Below are positions 22,191-36,250 of a stretch of 64,000 nt of DNA, one piece after another. This stretch comes from Neonectria sp. B-13 (Eukaryota; Ascomycota; Sordariomycetes; Hypocreales; Nectriaceae). A program made the position numbers and the translations under genes. The stretch spans positions 1-64,000 of the forward strand of contig NOKP01000020.1 in NCBI GenBank assembly GCA_002682825.1, read 5' to 3'. Each line of letters opens with the position of its first letter. Within the stretch, counting starts at the first letter, position 1. The notes below the pieces were generated by a model. That model saw only the letters and a list, made by a program, of their open reading frames with translations, had not been told where the DNA came from and searched no databases.

Positions 22191-24675
22191 TAAGTATTAG
22201 TAGAGTATCTATTCTATTTAGTTTAAGGTCTAAAGGAGACTAAGTATATTGCTTTAGAGTACTAATTAGCTTTAATAATTAATAGAGTCTATATAAAGGC
22301 TCTTTATTTAGGGCTTAGGATAGAGTAATTTATATAGTAGGATAGAGTAGTAAAGAGATTTAAGTACTACTTTATATATTTTATACTATAAGAGCTCTAT
22401 AATACTTAAAAAGAAGATATAGTATAAAGTAGCTAATAGAAGAGATTAAGAGAGGATTATTAATATAAGAGTATAATAGTATTAATTATTACTTATATTA
22501 AGATAGGGCTATTAGAAGGACTAAAGGATCTATATAGGAACTTAGGATTTATAGGTAAAGGATAAGAAGGTTTCTTAAGGAAGAGAGAAAAAGAAATAAA
22601 ATAGAAATAGATAGGAAAGAGAGTAGTATAAAGTAGGGTTAATATAGTAAATATGTATAGAGTATTTATAGATATAATAAAGGACTAGATTATATAGAGT
22701 AGAAAGTTATAGTTAGAGTAAATAAAAATATTATAGTATATTTAAAGAGAAAATAACTTAGTATTATAGAAAGGGTAAATATATAGTTAAAATTATACTA
22801 AGTATATATTAAGTATAAAGTATTATAAATAAGTAAAAAGAAAAGAAGAATAGAAATAAAAAGCTTATCTTATCTAAGATAAATAAAGGTTATAAAGATT
22901 ATATATAAAAACCTTAGAGTTAAAATAGTAATAATAGAAGTATATATTAGATAAAAGTAGATAAGGGATTTAAAAGAACTATAGTTAGTATATAGTATAT
23001 ATAGATTAAAAATTGAATAAAGAACTATAAGTAGAAGTAAAAAGATAAGCTAGAGTATATAGATTAAAGAAGAGATATTAAGTATATAATATGTTTAGAA
23101 TAAAGATATAAAGTAAATAAAAAGAGAAATAGAGAAGATTATATATAAAGTAAAAGAAGAAAGTACTATGTATTAAAGCTAGATTGATCTATATAGATTA
23201 TATATAGAATAAAAGCTATATACTATATAATAAAGAGATAATTATTAATTTATAGTTAGAGAGTAAATATAAGATAAGAGTATATATATTTATATATATA
23301 GGAGCTAGCTTAATTCTTAGTAATTTGAAGGAATTTACTCTAGGTAAAAATAAGAGTATATAGTTAAGAAAGATAATAAGAAATAATAAATAATAGATAA
23401 AGAAGGTAAAAGTAAATATATTATAAACGTTAGAGTTATAGAGATTAAATATAGTTAAGTTTAATATATTAATATTCTAAGGAATATAGATTAGAGCTTA
23501 TAATTAGGGCTTATAATTAGGATATATAATTAAAGCATATAATTAGAGTGTATAATTAGGGTATAAGTATAGGGCAGGGCTAGTAGGGAAGTTAGGGTTG
23601 ATAGTAGTAGGCTTATACTATAGTATATAGTAGGCTAGACTTACTTTTTAAATAGTATTAATGTCTTATAATTAAGCTGTATTATAGTAGTATAGAAGGT
23701 TTAGAGTAGGAGGGTCTTAAGATAGTATTATAGAATGGTAGGTATCTATTAGGGCAGGGAGACTAATAATAGGATTAGGCTAAGGATACAGTTAGGGCTA
23801 GGGATGTGGTTTAGGCTAGGGATATTAGATAAAGCTATATATATATTGTAGAATAGGAAGGGTTAATGTAATATACTTAAAGAGTATATTGGATAGAGGA
23901 GAGGTACTTAATTAAAGGGGAATATTAGTAGGATAAGATAGAATACTAATAGTTAATATATAGTTTATTACTAAAAGTAAAGATTAAGAAGAGAGTAATA
24001 ACTAGGTAATTACTAAAATATAGATAGCTATTAGAGGTAGAGGTAAAGGAAAGAGTAAGTAAGAGTAATAACTATTATAATTCAATATATTTACTAATAG
24101 CTATAAGATTAGAAGAAATAAGATTGTACTATTATAAGATATACTATATAAGATAGAAAGAATAAAGATATAAGAAGAGAAGAGTTTAATAGATATATAT
24201 AAGATAGTAGAACTTATAGTAGTTAGTACTTAATAGGATTAAGTCTATATTAGTATATAGAGTTAAAGTTAATAGAATAAAGTATAAGGATATAAGTACT
24301 AACTGCTAAAGTAATAGTATTATAGTATATAGAGTAGGTAAGATAAAGCTGTATATATAAGATAATAACTAAAGAAAGAGGTTAAGGTTAATAAATTTAA
24401 AAGGAAGGTAAAAGAGTTAAAGAATAAATAATAGTTAAGAATATAATATAAAAGTTAGTTAAAGTAAAGTTAGATAGAGTAAAGAGAAGAATTATAAGGT
24501 TAGGGAAATAATAAAATAAATATAGAAGAAAAGAAAGATATAATAGCTAGAAGGCTATAAAAAGTAATAAAGTGTTATTAGTTCTTAAAGCTATATTTTT
24601 AGTACTTAGTAGAGTTAAGTTTATACTAGGATATAAGTAGGATTAAGGGTTATATATTAATAGTTAAAGGGATAA
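22191..24675. repeat. AT-rich RIP tract with G/A-rich strand
   Basis: No intact frame. Purines dominate the plus strand from about 22500. Around 23480-23560 a degenerate 13-15-bp unit (TATAATTAGGGC-like) repeats five to six times, and further TTAGGGC words occur to 23820. Confidence 0.5.
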
Positions 24676-24875
24676 ATAAGTATAATAGTTAGAGAGAAGG
24701 ATAAGTATAATAGTTAGGAGGGAGGATAGGTATAATAGTTAGGGGGGAGGATAAGTATAATAGTTAAGGGGAAGGATAGGTATAATAGTTAGAAGGGAAA
24801 ATAGGTATAATAGTTAGAAGGAAGAATAGATATAATAGTTAAAAGGAAGAATAAGTATAATAATTAGAGAAAGGG
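24676..24875 (+). repeat. 25-bp minisatellite, eight units, purine-rich
   Basis: Units of the form ATARGTATAATAGTTAGRRG plus a 5-base purine tail follow each other at exact 25-bp steps from 24676. The last unit (24851-24875) is more diverged. Confidence 0.9.
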
Positions 24876-24949
24876 ATAGATATATATAGAGTAATAAGGC
24901 CTATAGTAAGTAGTATTTAGTAGGGTTAAGTATATACTAATGTATAAAG

Positions 24950-25217
24950 TTAAGATTAATAGAATAAAGTATAAGAGTATAACTACTAACTGCTAAAGTA
25001 GTAGTATTATATCCTATGGAGTGTACTAATTAATAATAGCTAATATATAATTTATAGCTAAAGGATAAAAGGGTAGAGCTATTAACTGCTAACTGATAGA
25101 ATAGAAGCATTATATCCTATAGAGCATACTAGTGAATAAGAGCTAATATATAACTAGCTATTAGAAGGTAAAAGGGTAGAACTGCTAACTGCTAGAGTAG
25201 TAGTATTATGCCCTATA
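24950..25217 (+). repeat. Roughly 100-bp tandem repeats abutting the central gap
   Basis: Blocks containing AACTGCTAAAGTAGTAGTAT, then a CCTATAGAG-like word, then AATATATAA and AAGGGTAGA recur about three times. The array is cut by the gap and is mirrored at 25517-25790. Related single copies occur near 24290. Confidence 0.75.
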
Positions 25218-25317
25218 NNNNNNNNNNNNNNNNNNNNNNNNNNNNNNNNNNNNNNNNNNNNNNNNNNNNNNNNNNNNNNNNNNNNNNNNNNNNNNNNNNN
25301 NNNNNNNNNNNNNNNNN
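25218..25317. other. Assembly gap of exactly 100 N at the palindrome centre
   Basis: A run of 100 N is the conventional placeholder for a gap of unknown length. It sits between the two inverted arms, so the join itself is unsupported by sequence. Confidence 0.95.
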
Positions 25318-25516
25318 CCTCCCCCCTGCTAATGGCTTTTTTAGACCAATCAGCTCATCCTCTTTCACTGAAATCCTCTTTCACTTAATATACTTTCCAA
25401 CCCCTATCAACACTATATCATTTCCTACGCAAATTATACTACACCTAGTACAACCCAATGTACATAGAGGTCTCCTCTTTTACTAAAAGAGTCAAGAACA
25501 CTAGTGGCTAGCACTC
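25318..25516. other. Unpaired 199-bp centre spacer
   Basis: This stretch belongs to the right contig only; its mirror would fall in the N gap and beyond. It starts with a C-run, is less AT-rich than its surroundings, and contains short hairpin words (TTTCACTGAAA near 25370 and CTTTTACTAAAAG near 25475). The second word is followed by TAGCACTCTA, as is the similar hairpin at 16950-17000, suggesting a shared repeat-element terminus. No gene is seen. Confidence 0.6.
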
Positions 25517-25794
25517 TATAGGGCATAATACTACTACTCTAGCAGTTAGCAGTTCTACCCTTTTACCTTCTAATAGCTAGTTATATATTAGCTCTTATTC
25601 ACTAGTATGCTCTATAGGATATAATGCTTCTATTCTATCAGTTAGCAGTTAATAGCTCTACCCTTTTATCCTTTAGCTATAAATTATATATTAGCTATTA
25701 TTAATTAGTACACTCCATAGGATATAATACTACTACTTTAGCAGTTAGTAGTTATACTCTTATACTTTATTCTATTAATCTTAACTTTATACAT
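25517..25794 (-). repeat. Mirror of the roughly 100-bp tandem repeats
   Basis: Reverse complement of 24940-25217; continues from the centre spacer without a gap on this side. Confidence 0.75.
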
Positions 25795-25858
25795 TAGTAT
25801 ATACTTAACCCTACTAAATACTACTTACTATAGGCCTTATTACTCTATATATATCTAT

Positions 25859-26058
25859 CCCTTTCTCTAATTATTATACTTATTCTTCCTTTTAACTATT
25901 ATATCTATTCTTCCTTCTAACTATTATACCTATTTTCCCTTCTAACTATTATACCTATCCTTCCCCTTAACTATTATACTTATCCTCCCCCCTAACTATT
26001 ATACCTATCCTCCCTCCTAACTATTATACTTATCCTTCTCTCTAACTATTATACTTAT
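25859..26058 (-). repeat. Mirror of the 25-bp minisatellite
   Basis: Same eight units as 24676-24875, pyrimidine-rich on the plus strand. Confidence 0.9.
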
Positions 26059-28543
26059 TTATCCCTTTAACTATTAATATATAACCCTTAATCCTACTTA
26101 TATCCTAGTATAAACTTAACTCTACTAAGTACTAAAAATATAGCTTTAAGAACTAATAACACTTTATTACTTTTTATAGCCTTCTAGCTATTATATCTTT
26201 CTTTTCTTCTATATTTATTTTATTATTTCCCTAACCTTATAATTCTTCTCTTTACTCTATCTAACTTTACTTTAACTAACTTTTATATTATATTCTTAAC
26301 TATTATTTATTCTTTAACTCTTTTACCTTCCTTTTAAATTTATTAACCTTAACCTCTTTCTTTAGTTATTATCTTATATATACAGCTTTATCTTACCTAC
26401 TCTATATACTATAATACTATTACTTTAGCAGTTAGTACTTATATCCTTATACTTTATTCTATTAACTTTAACTCTATATACTAATATAGACTTAATCCTA
26501 TTAAGTACTAACTACTATAAGTTCTACTATCTTATATATATCTATTAAACTCTTCTCTTCTTATATCTTTATTCTTTCTATCTTATATAGTATATCTTAT
26601 AATAGTACAATCTTATTTCTTCTAATCTTATAGCTATTAGTAAATATATTGAATTATAATAGTTATTACTCTTACTTACTCTTTCCTTTACCTCTACCTC
26701 TAATAGCTATCTATATTTTAGTAATTACCTAGTTATTACTCTCTTCTTAATCTTTACTTTTAGTAATAAACTATATATTAACTATTAGTATTCTATCTTA
26801 TCCTACTAATATTCCCCTTTAATTAAGTACCTCTCCTCTATCCAATATACTCTTTAAGTATATTACATTAACCCTTCCTATTCTACAATATATATATAGC
26901 TTTATCTAATATCCCTAGCCTAAACCACATCCCTAGCCCTAACTGTATCCTTAGCCTAATCCTATTATTAGTCTCCCTGCCCTAATAGATACCTACCATT
27001 CTATAATACTATCTTAAGACCCTCCTACTCTAAACCTTCTATACTACTATAATACAGCTTAATTATAAGACATTAATACTATTTAAAAAGTAAGTCTAGC
27101 CTACTATATACTATAGTATAAGCCTACTACTATCAACCCTAACTTCCCTACTAGCCCTGCCCTATACTTATACCCTAATTATACACTCTAATTATATGCT
27201 TTAATTATATATCCTAATTATAAGCCCTAATTATAAGCTCTAATCTATATTCCTTAGAATATTAATATATTAAACTTAACTATATTTAATCTCTATAACT
27301 CTAACGTTTATAATATATTTACTTTTACCTTCTTTATCTATTATTTATTATTTCTTATTATCTTTCTTAACTATATACTCTTATTTTTACCTAGAGTAAA
27401 TTCCTTCAAATTACTAAGAATTAAGCTAGCTCCTATATATATAAATATATATACTCTTATCTTATATTTACTCTCTAACTATAAATTAATAATTATCTCT
27501 TTATTATATAGTATATAGCTTTTATTCTATATATAATCTATATAGATCAATCTAGCTTTAATACATAGTACTTTCTTCTTTTACTTTATATATAATCTTC
27601 TCTATTTCTCTTTTTATTTACTTTATATCTTTATTCTAAACATATTATATACTTAATATCTCTTCTTTAATCTATATACTCTAGCTTATCTTTTTACTTC
27701 TACTTATAGTTCTTTATTCAATTTTTAATCTATATATACTATATACTAACTATAGTTCTTTTAAATCCCTTATCTACTTTTATCTAATATATACTTCTAT
27801 TATTACTATTTTAACTCTAAGGTTTTTATATATAATCTTTATAACCTTTATTTATCTTAGATAAGATAAGCTTTTTATTTCTATTCTTCTTTTCTTTTTA
27901 CTTATTTATAATACTTTATACTTAATATATACTTAGTATAATTTTAACTATATATTTACCCTTTCTATAATACTAAGTTATTTTCTCTTTAAATATACTA
28001 TAATATTTTTATTTACTCTAACTATAACTTTCTACTCTATATAATCTAGTCCTTTATTATATCTATAAATACTCTATACATATTTACTATATTAACCCTA
28101 CTTTATACTACTCTCTTTCCTATCTATTTCTATTTTATTTCTTTTTCTCTCTTCCTTAAGAAACCTTCTTATCCTTTACCTATAAATCCTAAGTTCCTAT
28201 ATAGATCCTTTAGTCCTTCTAATAGCCCTATCTTAATATAAGTAATAATTAATACTATTATACTCTTATATTAATAATCCTCTCTTAATCTCTTCTATTA
28301 GCTACTTTATACTATATCTTCTTTTTAAGTATTATAGAGCTCTTATAGTATAAAATATATAAAGTAGTACTTAAATCTCTTTACTACTCTATCCTACTAT
28401 ATAAATTACTCTATCCTAAGCCCTAAATAAAGAGCCTTTATATAGACTCTATTAATTATTAAAGCTAATTAGTACTCTAAAGCAATATACTTAGTCTCCT
28501 TTAGACCTTAAACTAAATAGAATAGATACTCTACTAATACTTA

Positions 28544-31500
28544 TTCCTTTAGTTAATCTATTATATTGCCCTATAGAGATATAAGTAGTATAATAACTAC
28601 TATTACTCCTCTTAAGTAGCTTATAGCTAGTAATATAAAGTATAAACTCTTACTACTACTAGTCCCTATAATAACTATAATAGGACTCTTATTCATTATA
28701 ATAGCCTTTATTATTAGTCTCTATATACCTTAGAACCTAGCTTACTCTCTATATAGCTAGATAAGCTCCTAGTCTAAGTTAATCTAATATAGTATCTTCT
28801 AGTACATTAGTTAGAGCTCCTAGAGTACCTTATAATATATAGATAGGTTCCTTCACTTATAGCTAAGCATAAGAATCTTACTATAACCTCTTATAATAGA
28901 TAGAAACCCTAGAAGTTAGTATTACTCTTTACTAATATACTAAAAGTTCATATGCCTTTCATTGATTTTAAAAGCTCTATCTATAATAAGCTGCTTATAG
29001 ATTAAGCTAGTAACCTTAGATCTATAACCTACCTAAAGATCCTATAGACTATCCTTATTACTATTACTATTACTACTACTATTATCTAAGTAAACCTCTT
29101 AGAAAAGACTATTATAAGTAGTAGATATATTCTAGAAGTACTACCAGCTGATTATAATCAAGATATACTTCTAGCTACTAATATTAAGTCTCTAACTATA
29201 GCTAGTAATACTCAGTTACTAGATAATCCTAGTGAATTGTATAAATATCTAATGATCTCTAGGGCTAAGCTTCTATGAGTTGAATTTATAGTCTTTAGGT
29301 TATTCTTAGCTACCTTCAGTTCTAATATAGCGTCTAATAACCTCTTAGCTCTTGCCCCCCCTCCCCTAAGCCTAATCTTCTGATTAAGCCTCCTTCTCTT
29401 CTACTTCTTTAGTTGCTCAAATTATAATAGTAAAGCTAGTCTTATTCTATATATTCACTTGTACCTTTTCCTAGAATAGCAGTACTAGCCAGAGGTAATA
29501 TATAAGTAGAGTAGTAACCTCTCATAAGAGAAACTAATAAATAACCTTAAGCTATTCTAATGCTAAAAAGCTCTTATAGGCATTTATAACTACTATAACC
29601 TTCCTACTATTTATTAGAATATTCTAAATGCTTTTATTAAGTATATTCTTATATCTTATAGTAAGAAGCTTATAAGTATATACTAAGAACTCTTTAGAGA
29701 AATATATAATAAATAAAAATAGTTCTAGAATCTTCTTAATATTAAGCTTATATCTATATACCTATTTTATATTAAGTTCTATATTTAAGCTAATAGTCAA
29801 CTTAATCTATAACTCTCTTAGTAATTTATCTTATAAGATCTTTTAGATAACTTAGCCTTTTATTATTCTACTATTAAGCTAATATAAAATATTAATAAAT
29901 AAATAACTAACTATTATATCTACTATATTATTTATTATACTATCCTATAGGATCTCTAGTAACTCTAACTTAGCTAAAGTCTACTCTATATAGTCCTTAT
30001 ATAAGAGTAAGTTTTTATATAATATATCCTCTGCTTAATATATTATTACTTAAATTATAGACTAAATATTAAACATATTCAGTTGAATATGCTTAAATAT
30101 AATATTCTCTTTATTCTAGCTTACTAAGCCTTATACAGTAGTATTATTATTTATAGTTATTCTATAGGTTTAGAGTTATATAATAAACTATATAAGAGTT
30201 ATCTATTAGCCTACCCTTCCTTTAACTATAAACTAGTATATTATTCCTAATATTAGATTAAAATGATTAGGACTATTTTTCTTAGCTTCTTCTTAAGTTT
30301 AATTATACTAAATCTTAGCCTTAATTGATTTAGCCTATTAATCTATAGTATATTTAATAATAAGAAGTTAGACAATAGTAATAATTCCTAATAACTTTAG
30401 TATAAAGTTACTATACTCTTCCTAAGTATTATCTTTTCTAATACTAAGAATAGTTAAGAAGCTAATAAGAATACTATTATATTTAGTATTCTTAGTAAAG
30501 TAATTAAATATAGAGATAAGTAGCTCTAGAATATTACTCTTAAGTACTAAAAATAGCTTTTTAACTATTAAAGCAGTAGGGTTACTACTATTAGTATTTT
30601 ATACAATAGATATATTATTAGTATAATCTATTAGAACATTATAAGCATTAGTCTATTACCTATTAAGCTTAAATAATAAATAATCTTCTTTTTCTATACT
30701 TATTACTTAAATAATATATATAAGCAGCTACTTAGCCATTAGTATATACCTTTTCTATATTTTAGCCTTAAACCTAAAATAGAATGGTTTATTCCTCTCC
30801 TTATTTATATCCTTCTAGTTAATCTTAAAAAGTATATTCTAAGATATAATACTTAGTATAATAATTACCTTTGCCTTACTAACTAATTAATCAAATATAA
30901 TATAAATATAATAAAGCTTAATATCTTTTATACTATCTAGTTCTTATAGGTTGATTTTATATTCTATTAAGATTAACTCTCTTAAATAATTCTTTCTCTT
31001 ACTAAAGTTAGCTAGATAGAGGACTAAGCTAAGCTAATAGAGCTATAGATTAAGCAAAGTAAAGTCATTCTACTCCTTAATTAACTCTACTTCCTACTAG
31101 TAGATGTTTTTAATCTTAGACTAAAACGTATTAATTACTTTCTATATCCTAGCCTTTATAATCTACTCTACTATACTTAGAGCCTAAAGATTATAACCTT
31201 TCCTAACTTAAAAGTATTTACTATAAGGACTAAAAGTAAAGAAACATTAGTAGAAAACTCTACTTTCCTATAGAGCACTATATAACTCCTCCTTAGTATA
31301 AACAGTAGATTAATACCCTACCTTAAGCTTTTAGTCCTAGCTATATTATTATTTAAAATAGGCCTATATTCTCCTTAGGCTAATACCTATAAATTTATAG
31401 CTTAGTATAAATATATAATAATAACTATCTATCTTAGCCTTACTTAATCCTTTGATTAAAAGAATAGTATTAAGTAATAGTAGAATATTATAAATCTTAG

Positions 31501-32189
31501 AGCTTTTATAAATAAGATTAAGATTTAATATTTATTCTTATATATATTTAATATATTTGTTTTTAAGTTTATATAATATATCCTTAAAATACTATTTAAT
31601 CTAACTATTAATAATACTAATACTATAAGAATAATAGATAAGAATTTAGTATTTAGGAAAATAAATAAAGTACTTTATTACTAAGAACTAATTAAAAGAT
31701 AATAATATATATAAAAAGTAAAAATACTTTCTATAAACTCTTTTTCTATTTTTCCTTAAGTATACTATTATTCTATATTATATATTTACTTCTTTAAAGT
31801 CTAACTAATATAAATAGTAATTATTAGACTAATCTATAGAAAGCTTAGAAACCTTAGTCTTTCTTTTATTAATTAAATTTAAATAGTTAGTATATTATAT
31901 TTATATTATCTTATAAATATTAAAAGATAATCTTATAAAGTAAATACTTATCTTATACTAGAGTTTATACTTTTTAATAAGATTAATTTATATTTTTTAT
32001 ATTTAAAAGTTAGTATATTTATACTTATTAATTTTTAGAATATATAAGTATTTATTTATTAAGATCTTATTAATTATTATTAATATCTTAATTTAATTAT
32101 TACTAGCTTTATATCTTATTAGTATTAGAATTTCTATTATAGTAATTTAATTATTACTAGCCCTAATAATAAGACCTATAGATATTAGA
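28544..32189 (-). pseudogene. RIP-degenerate telomere-linked (RecQ-like) helicase, right-arm copy
   Basis: Identical mirror of 18545-22190. The degenerate Walker A falls at 28646-28687 on the minus strand. The two copies converge on the palindrome centre. Confidence 0.65.
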
Positions 32190-32775
32190 ATATATATAGT
32201 ATATATTACTCTTTTATAAATAGGTTCTCTTATTCTTTAAGTATTACTCTTTGTATACTTGCTTTTTATACTCTTAATACTTTACTATAAGTATCTACTA
32301 ATATAAGCAATAAGTAATAATATATTAACCTATAATTAATCTTAAGTCTCTAAATATAAATATCTTATTTTATAAGTTTCTTACTTAACTTATAACTTAT
32401 ATTACTAGGCTTATCTTCCCTAATATTATATTAAGGTTATTTTCTTATATATACCCTTCTTAACTATTTTAGCCTATAATAATATCTATACACTCTACCC
32501 TCTGTCTTTATTAGCATGCTTTAGTTTTATATAGGGTTTTCTATAAACTGTATAAGAGTTTATTACTATAGCTATAAGAGGCTTATTTTCCCTAATATTA
32601 CATTAAGATTATCTTCTTATATATACCCCTCTTAACTATTTTAGCCTATAATAATATCTATATACTTTACCCTCTTGTTTTCTATAAACTCTATCCTCTA
32701 TCTTCATTAGTATACTTTGGTTTTATATAGAGTTTTCTATAAACTATATAAGAGTTCATTACTATAGCTATAAGA

Positions 32776-33739
32776 GGGATTAAATATAAAGAAACATTAA
32801 TAGAAAATTCTACTTTCCTATAGAATATTATATAGCTCCTCTTTAGTATAAATAGTAAATTAATATTCTACTTTAAGCTTTTAGTCCTAGCTATATTATT
32901 ATTTAAGATAGGCTTATATTCTTCTTAGGCTAGTATCTATAGATTTATAGCTTAGTATAAATATATAGTAATAGCTATCTATCTTAGTCTTACTTAATCC
33001 TTTGATTGAAAGAATAGTATTAAATAGTAGTAGAATATTATAAATCTTAAAGCTTTTATAAATAAAATTAAGATTTAATATTTATTCTTATATATATTTA
33101 ATATATTTATTTTTAAGTTTATATAATATATCCTTAAGATATTATTTAATCTAACTATTAATAATATTAATATTATAAGAATAATAGATAAGAATTTAAT
33201 ATTTAGGAAGATAAATAAAGTACTTTATTATTAGAAATTAATTAAAAGATAATAATATATATAAAGAGTAAAAATACTTTCTATAGACTTTTTTTCTATT
33301 TTTCCTTAAGTATACTATTATTCTATATTATATATTTACTTCTTTAAAGTCTAACTAATATAAATAGTAATTATTAGACTAATCTATAAAGAGCTTAGAA
33401 AACCTAGTCTTTCTTCTATTAGTTAAATCTAGATAGTTAGTATATTATACTTATATTATCTTATAAATATTAAAAGATAATCTTATAGAATAAATACTTA
33501 TCTTATACTAAAGTTTATACTTTTTAATAAGATTAGTTTATATTTTTTATATTTAAAAGTTAATATATTTATACTTACTAATTTTTAGGATATATAAGTA
33601 TTTATTTATTAAGATCTTATTAATTATTATTAATATCTTAATTTAAATATTACTAGCTTTATATCCTATTAGTATTAGAATTTCTACTATAGTAATTTAA
33701 TTATTACTAGCCCTAGTAATAAGACTTATAGATGTTAGA
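32776..33739 (-). repeat. Mirror of the truncated 964-bp helicase repeat
   Basis: Mirror of 16995-17958; its partner within the arm is 31226-32189, again offset by 1550. Confidence 0.8.
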
Positions 33740-34220
33740 GTGCTAGGCTAATTAGAATGCATTAAAGTTCACTTTTAGTAAAAGTGAAAGCAGCTATAAG
33801 GATATAGAACACCTCCGCCCCCTATTTGCCTATAGTGCAGTTTTACATAAATGAAGGCTACTGTCTTACATTATTCTCGTCAGAGAAGCTAAGCTAACCT
33901 AATCAGGAAATTATCACACTCATAAGAATTGCACTAGTCTAAAAGAGGAAATCGTCACAGTCGAGCGACAGCGGTCAGTATCATCAAGTTTAACATACAA
34001 TAACAACAGCAATATAGATCCAATCATTTAAAAATTCCATTGTTATGCTCTTTAGGCATTAAACTTCCCAGGATGACTAAATCAAAGAAGAACCTTGGTT
34101 GTGGCTCTGAAGATCTACTACCAAATTGGCCCCTAGAGTAATTTATTAAATTACAAGCAACCCTTGGTACAGTAGTAGTAGGAAGCAGCCGGCGCAAGGC
34201 ATAGATGTCAGGCATAGATG

Positions 34221-35825
34221 TCAGGGAATAATCATAGCTGCGGGCAAGCGAGCTTTGAGATCTTTCGGGTAAACAGAGCCCGCGAACTGGCCGTCTGTTG
34301 CGTTAATATCCGTACCACCCGGTTCCTCGATGTGATCCTTCATGATCAAGGCGGGAAGCGAATAGCACATGATCGACTGCGGGTCTGCGGTGGCTGTTGC
34401 GATCAGGGCTGAATTGTCTAGTGGCGTAAGAACCTGCTGGACCACCTGCTCCGGCGACCACCCCTGGATTTCCCCAAAATAAGCGATGGCCTTTTGGCGG
34501 TCGATACGGCTTACGCTGCCACTGGTTAAGTATTCATGCGGGAAACCCAATGTATGGCCTGTCTCATGCCGCACCACGCGAAAGAACTCAGCGTCTGGCG
34601 TGTCCATGGTGAACGAATCGAGATTCATTGTTGGCTCAGTGGTCGGAATAGAGAGGATGTCCGTTCCCAAAAAGGACCAGTGACCATCACCCTCTTTTCG
34701 TGCGATTCGAACCTGGCCATCGGAGGCGATTTCAACGAATCGAACATTTGCATACGCACCCCAGGCGTTCATGTGTTCCAAGATGCGAGCGCGGAGATCC
34801 TCAGTGGGATTATCGAGGAAGCTCACGGTGAGGTGGACGCCAGCGGCTCCCCAGTACTTTGCCGTAAGTAAAGCAAGGTGTTCCGGGGAAATAACACTTG
34901 CTGCAGCACCTTGCTGCAGCATTTGCAGCATAGGCGCGTTTGCCGGGTTATGCGCAACGGCGTGCTTAGCTGCCAGAACCCATTGATGTCTGGGGAGAAG
35001 CTTAATAGTGCAACCTTTGAATTCGCCGATTTGGGCGCGCCTCTTGCGTGTCGGAGCTTGCTCTATAGTGAGAGAGCTAGCGCTCGACGTCGGGTCGGGA
35101 ACTGCACTGGCTTGAGGGCGAGATATTCCCGTATTGTCGTGGCTCTTGGCAGATTTGACCTGACTTCCGATGATAGAGTCGGCTTCTTTTGCGACCGCTG
35201 CCACTTTGCCAACATTCCTGCTCGCCTCAGACACCGTCCGAAGAGGATTGATGAAGCCTTTCAGGCCCTTGACCTGACCCTCAAGGTCTTCGATGACGTG
35301 TAAATAGGTTTCGCTTTAACAGTAGCATGTGAGCTTCTAGAAATCCAAAGCGGTAGGTAGAAATACGCACTCTTGCGGTGAGGCTCCTAGGTAAACCTGA
35401 AGCTGCCGTTGAGACCATAGCATGTACACGAATGAAGCTCGAAGTGTCCTTGCGAGCGGCCCAAAGACAGAGTCTCTGCTTTCGATGGCCAACAATGGAT
35501 CGTCAGCCTCTGTGTGATCCTTTTCGTTGCCTGCTCGGTTGTCGATCGCTGGGTTGATGTCATTTTTCCAATGCTGAAGAGCCAGCAAAATGTTGTGGAG
35601 TCGGACGAAGGCGACGAGCTGGTCGTCCTTCAAAGCGCTCTTCATGGTTGTCAATGCCCCTATCACGGAGTTCTGGACCTCGTCGTACAGTTTGTTGAGT
35701 TTTGGAGGTCCAGGCTCATCTAAGATATCAAGCTCCCTCTGGAGGGCGTCTTCGATATCCTTACCTAGCTGCTTGCTGTCGCTAGTCGGAATAGACATCT
35801 CAGAAAAGGTTGAATCATTTTCCAT
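34221..35825 (-). CDS. Metzincin-type metalloprotease, right-arm copy
   Basis: Identical to the gene at 14909-16513, on the minus strand: ATG at 35825, exon 1 to 35371, intron 35370-35314, exon 2 35313-34221, 515 residues. HETGHTLGFPHE is encoded around 34533-34568. If the palindrome is real the genome holds two identical copies; if it is a scaffolding duplicate there is one. Confidence 0.8.
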
Positions 35826-36250
35826 GATGCTCAAGGTCTCTAATCACCTGCGAGGGGCCGCTGGCGAAGTCTTGGGAATGGAAGCACTGAGGAGGACCAG
35901 AGGCATAAGATTTTGACAACAAGGATGGAGGGCGCAGAAACCCCGTCGACACGCCGTTCGGCAATGAGCAAGGGACGAGAAATGAGGCAACCAGTCTTCG
36001 GCGTGGTGACGCTGCTGATGGTAATGCGAAACGCCCACCTGACGAGGTGGCGTATGCACGGCGCTCTGACGGGCAATGTGGCATTTTGGTAAAAGTATCC
36101 AGGGAGTTCTCCATCTGGCTCCCATGGTGCCCGCTCAGAGTCACAGCGTCTTCTCGCCCGTCTATTTTGTCTCGGTCCAGTCGTTCGCTCCTCAGCACCA
36201 TCTCAAGTTCTTAACCACCCACGCAACATAAGAATTCGGCCGTCATCACA
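35826..36250. promoter_or_regulatory. Divergent intergenic region, right-arm copy
   Basis: Mirror of 14484-14908, with both genes reading away from it. Confidence 0.5.

Larger units (their letters stand above)
1..25217 (+). repeat. Left arm of a giant inverted repeat (about 25.2 kb)
   Basis: Every landmark in this arm reappears in opposite orientation at 50734 minus its coordinate: the protease gene, the 515-codon reading frame, the solo LTRs and the scrambled AT-rich repeats. The site-by-site comparisons I made, including low-complexity AT tracts, showed no difference. The arm ends at the 100-N gap. Its outer end is not seen: positions 1-200 match sequence beyond the second gap (50892-51090 reversed), so the arm may continue left of the window. 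It may be a real palindrome or a duplicated contig scaffolded head to head. Confidence 0.95.

Noticed and set aside
23480..23600. Interstitial telomere array
   Set aside because: TTAGGG words are there but spaced 13-15 bp apart and degenerate, so this is not a telomeric repeat tract by itself.
24676..24875. CRISPR-like array
   Set aside because: The 25-bp units are contiguous without spacers, and the genome is eukaryotic.
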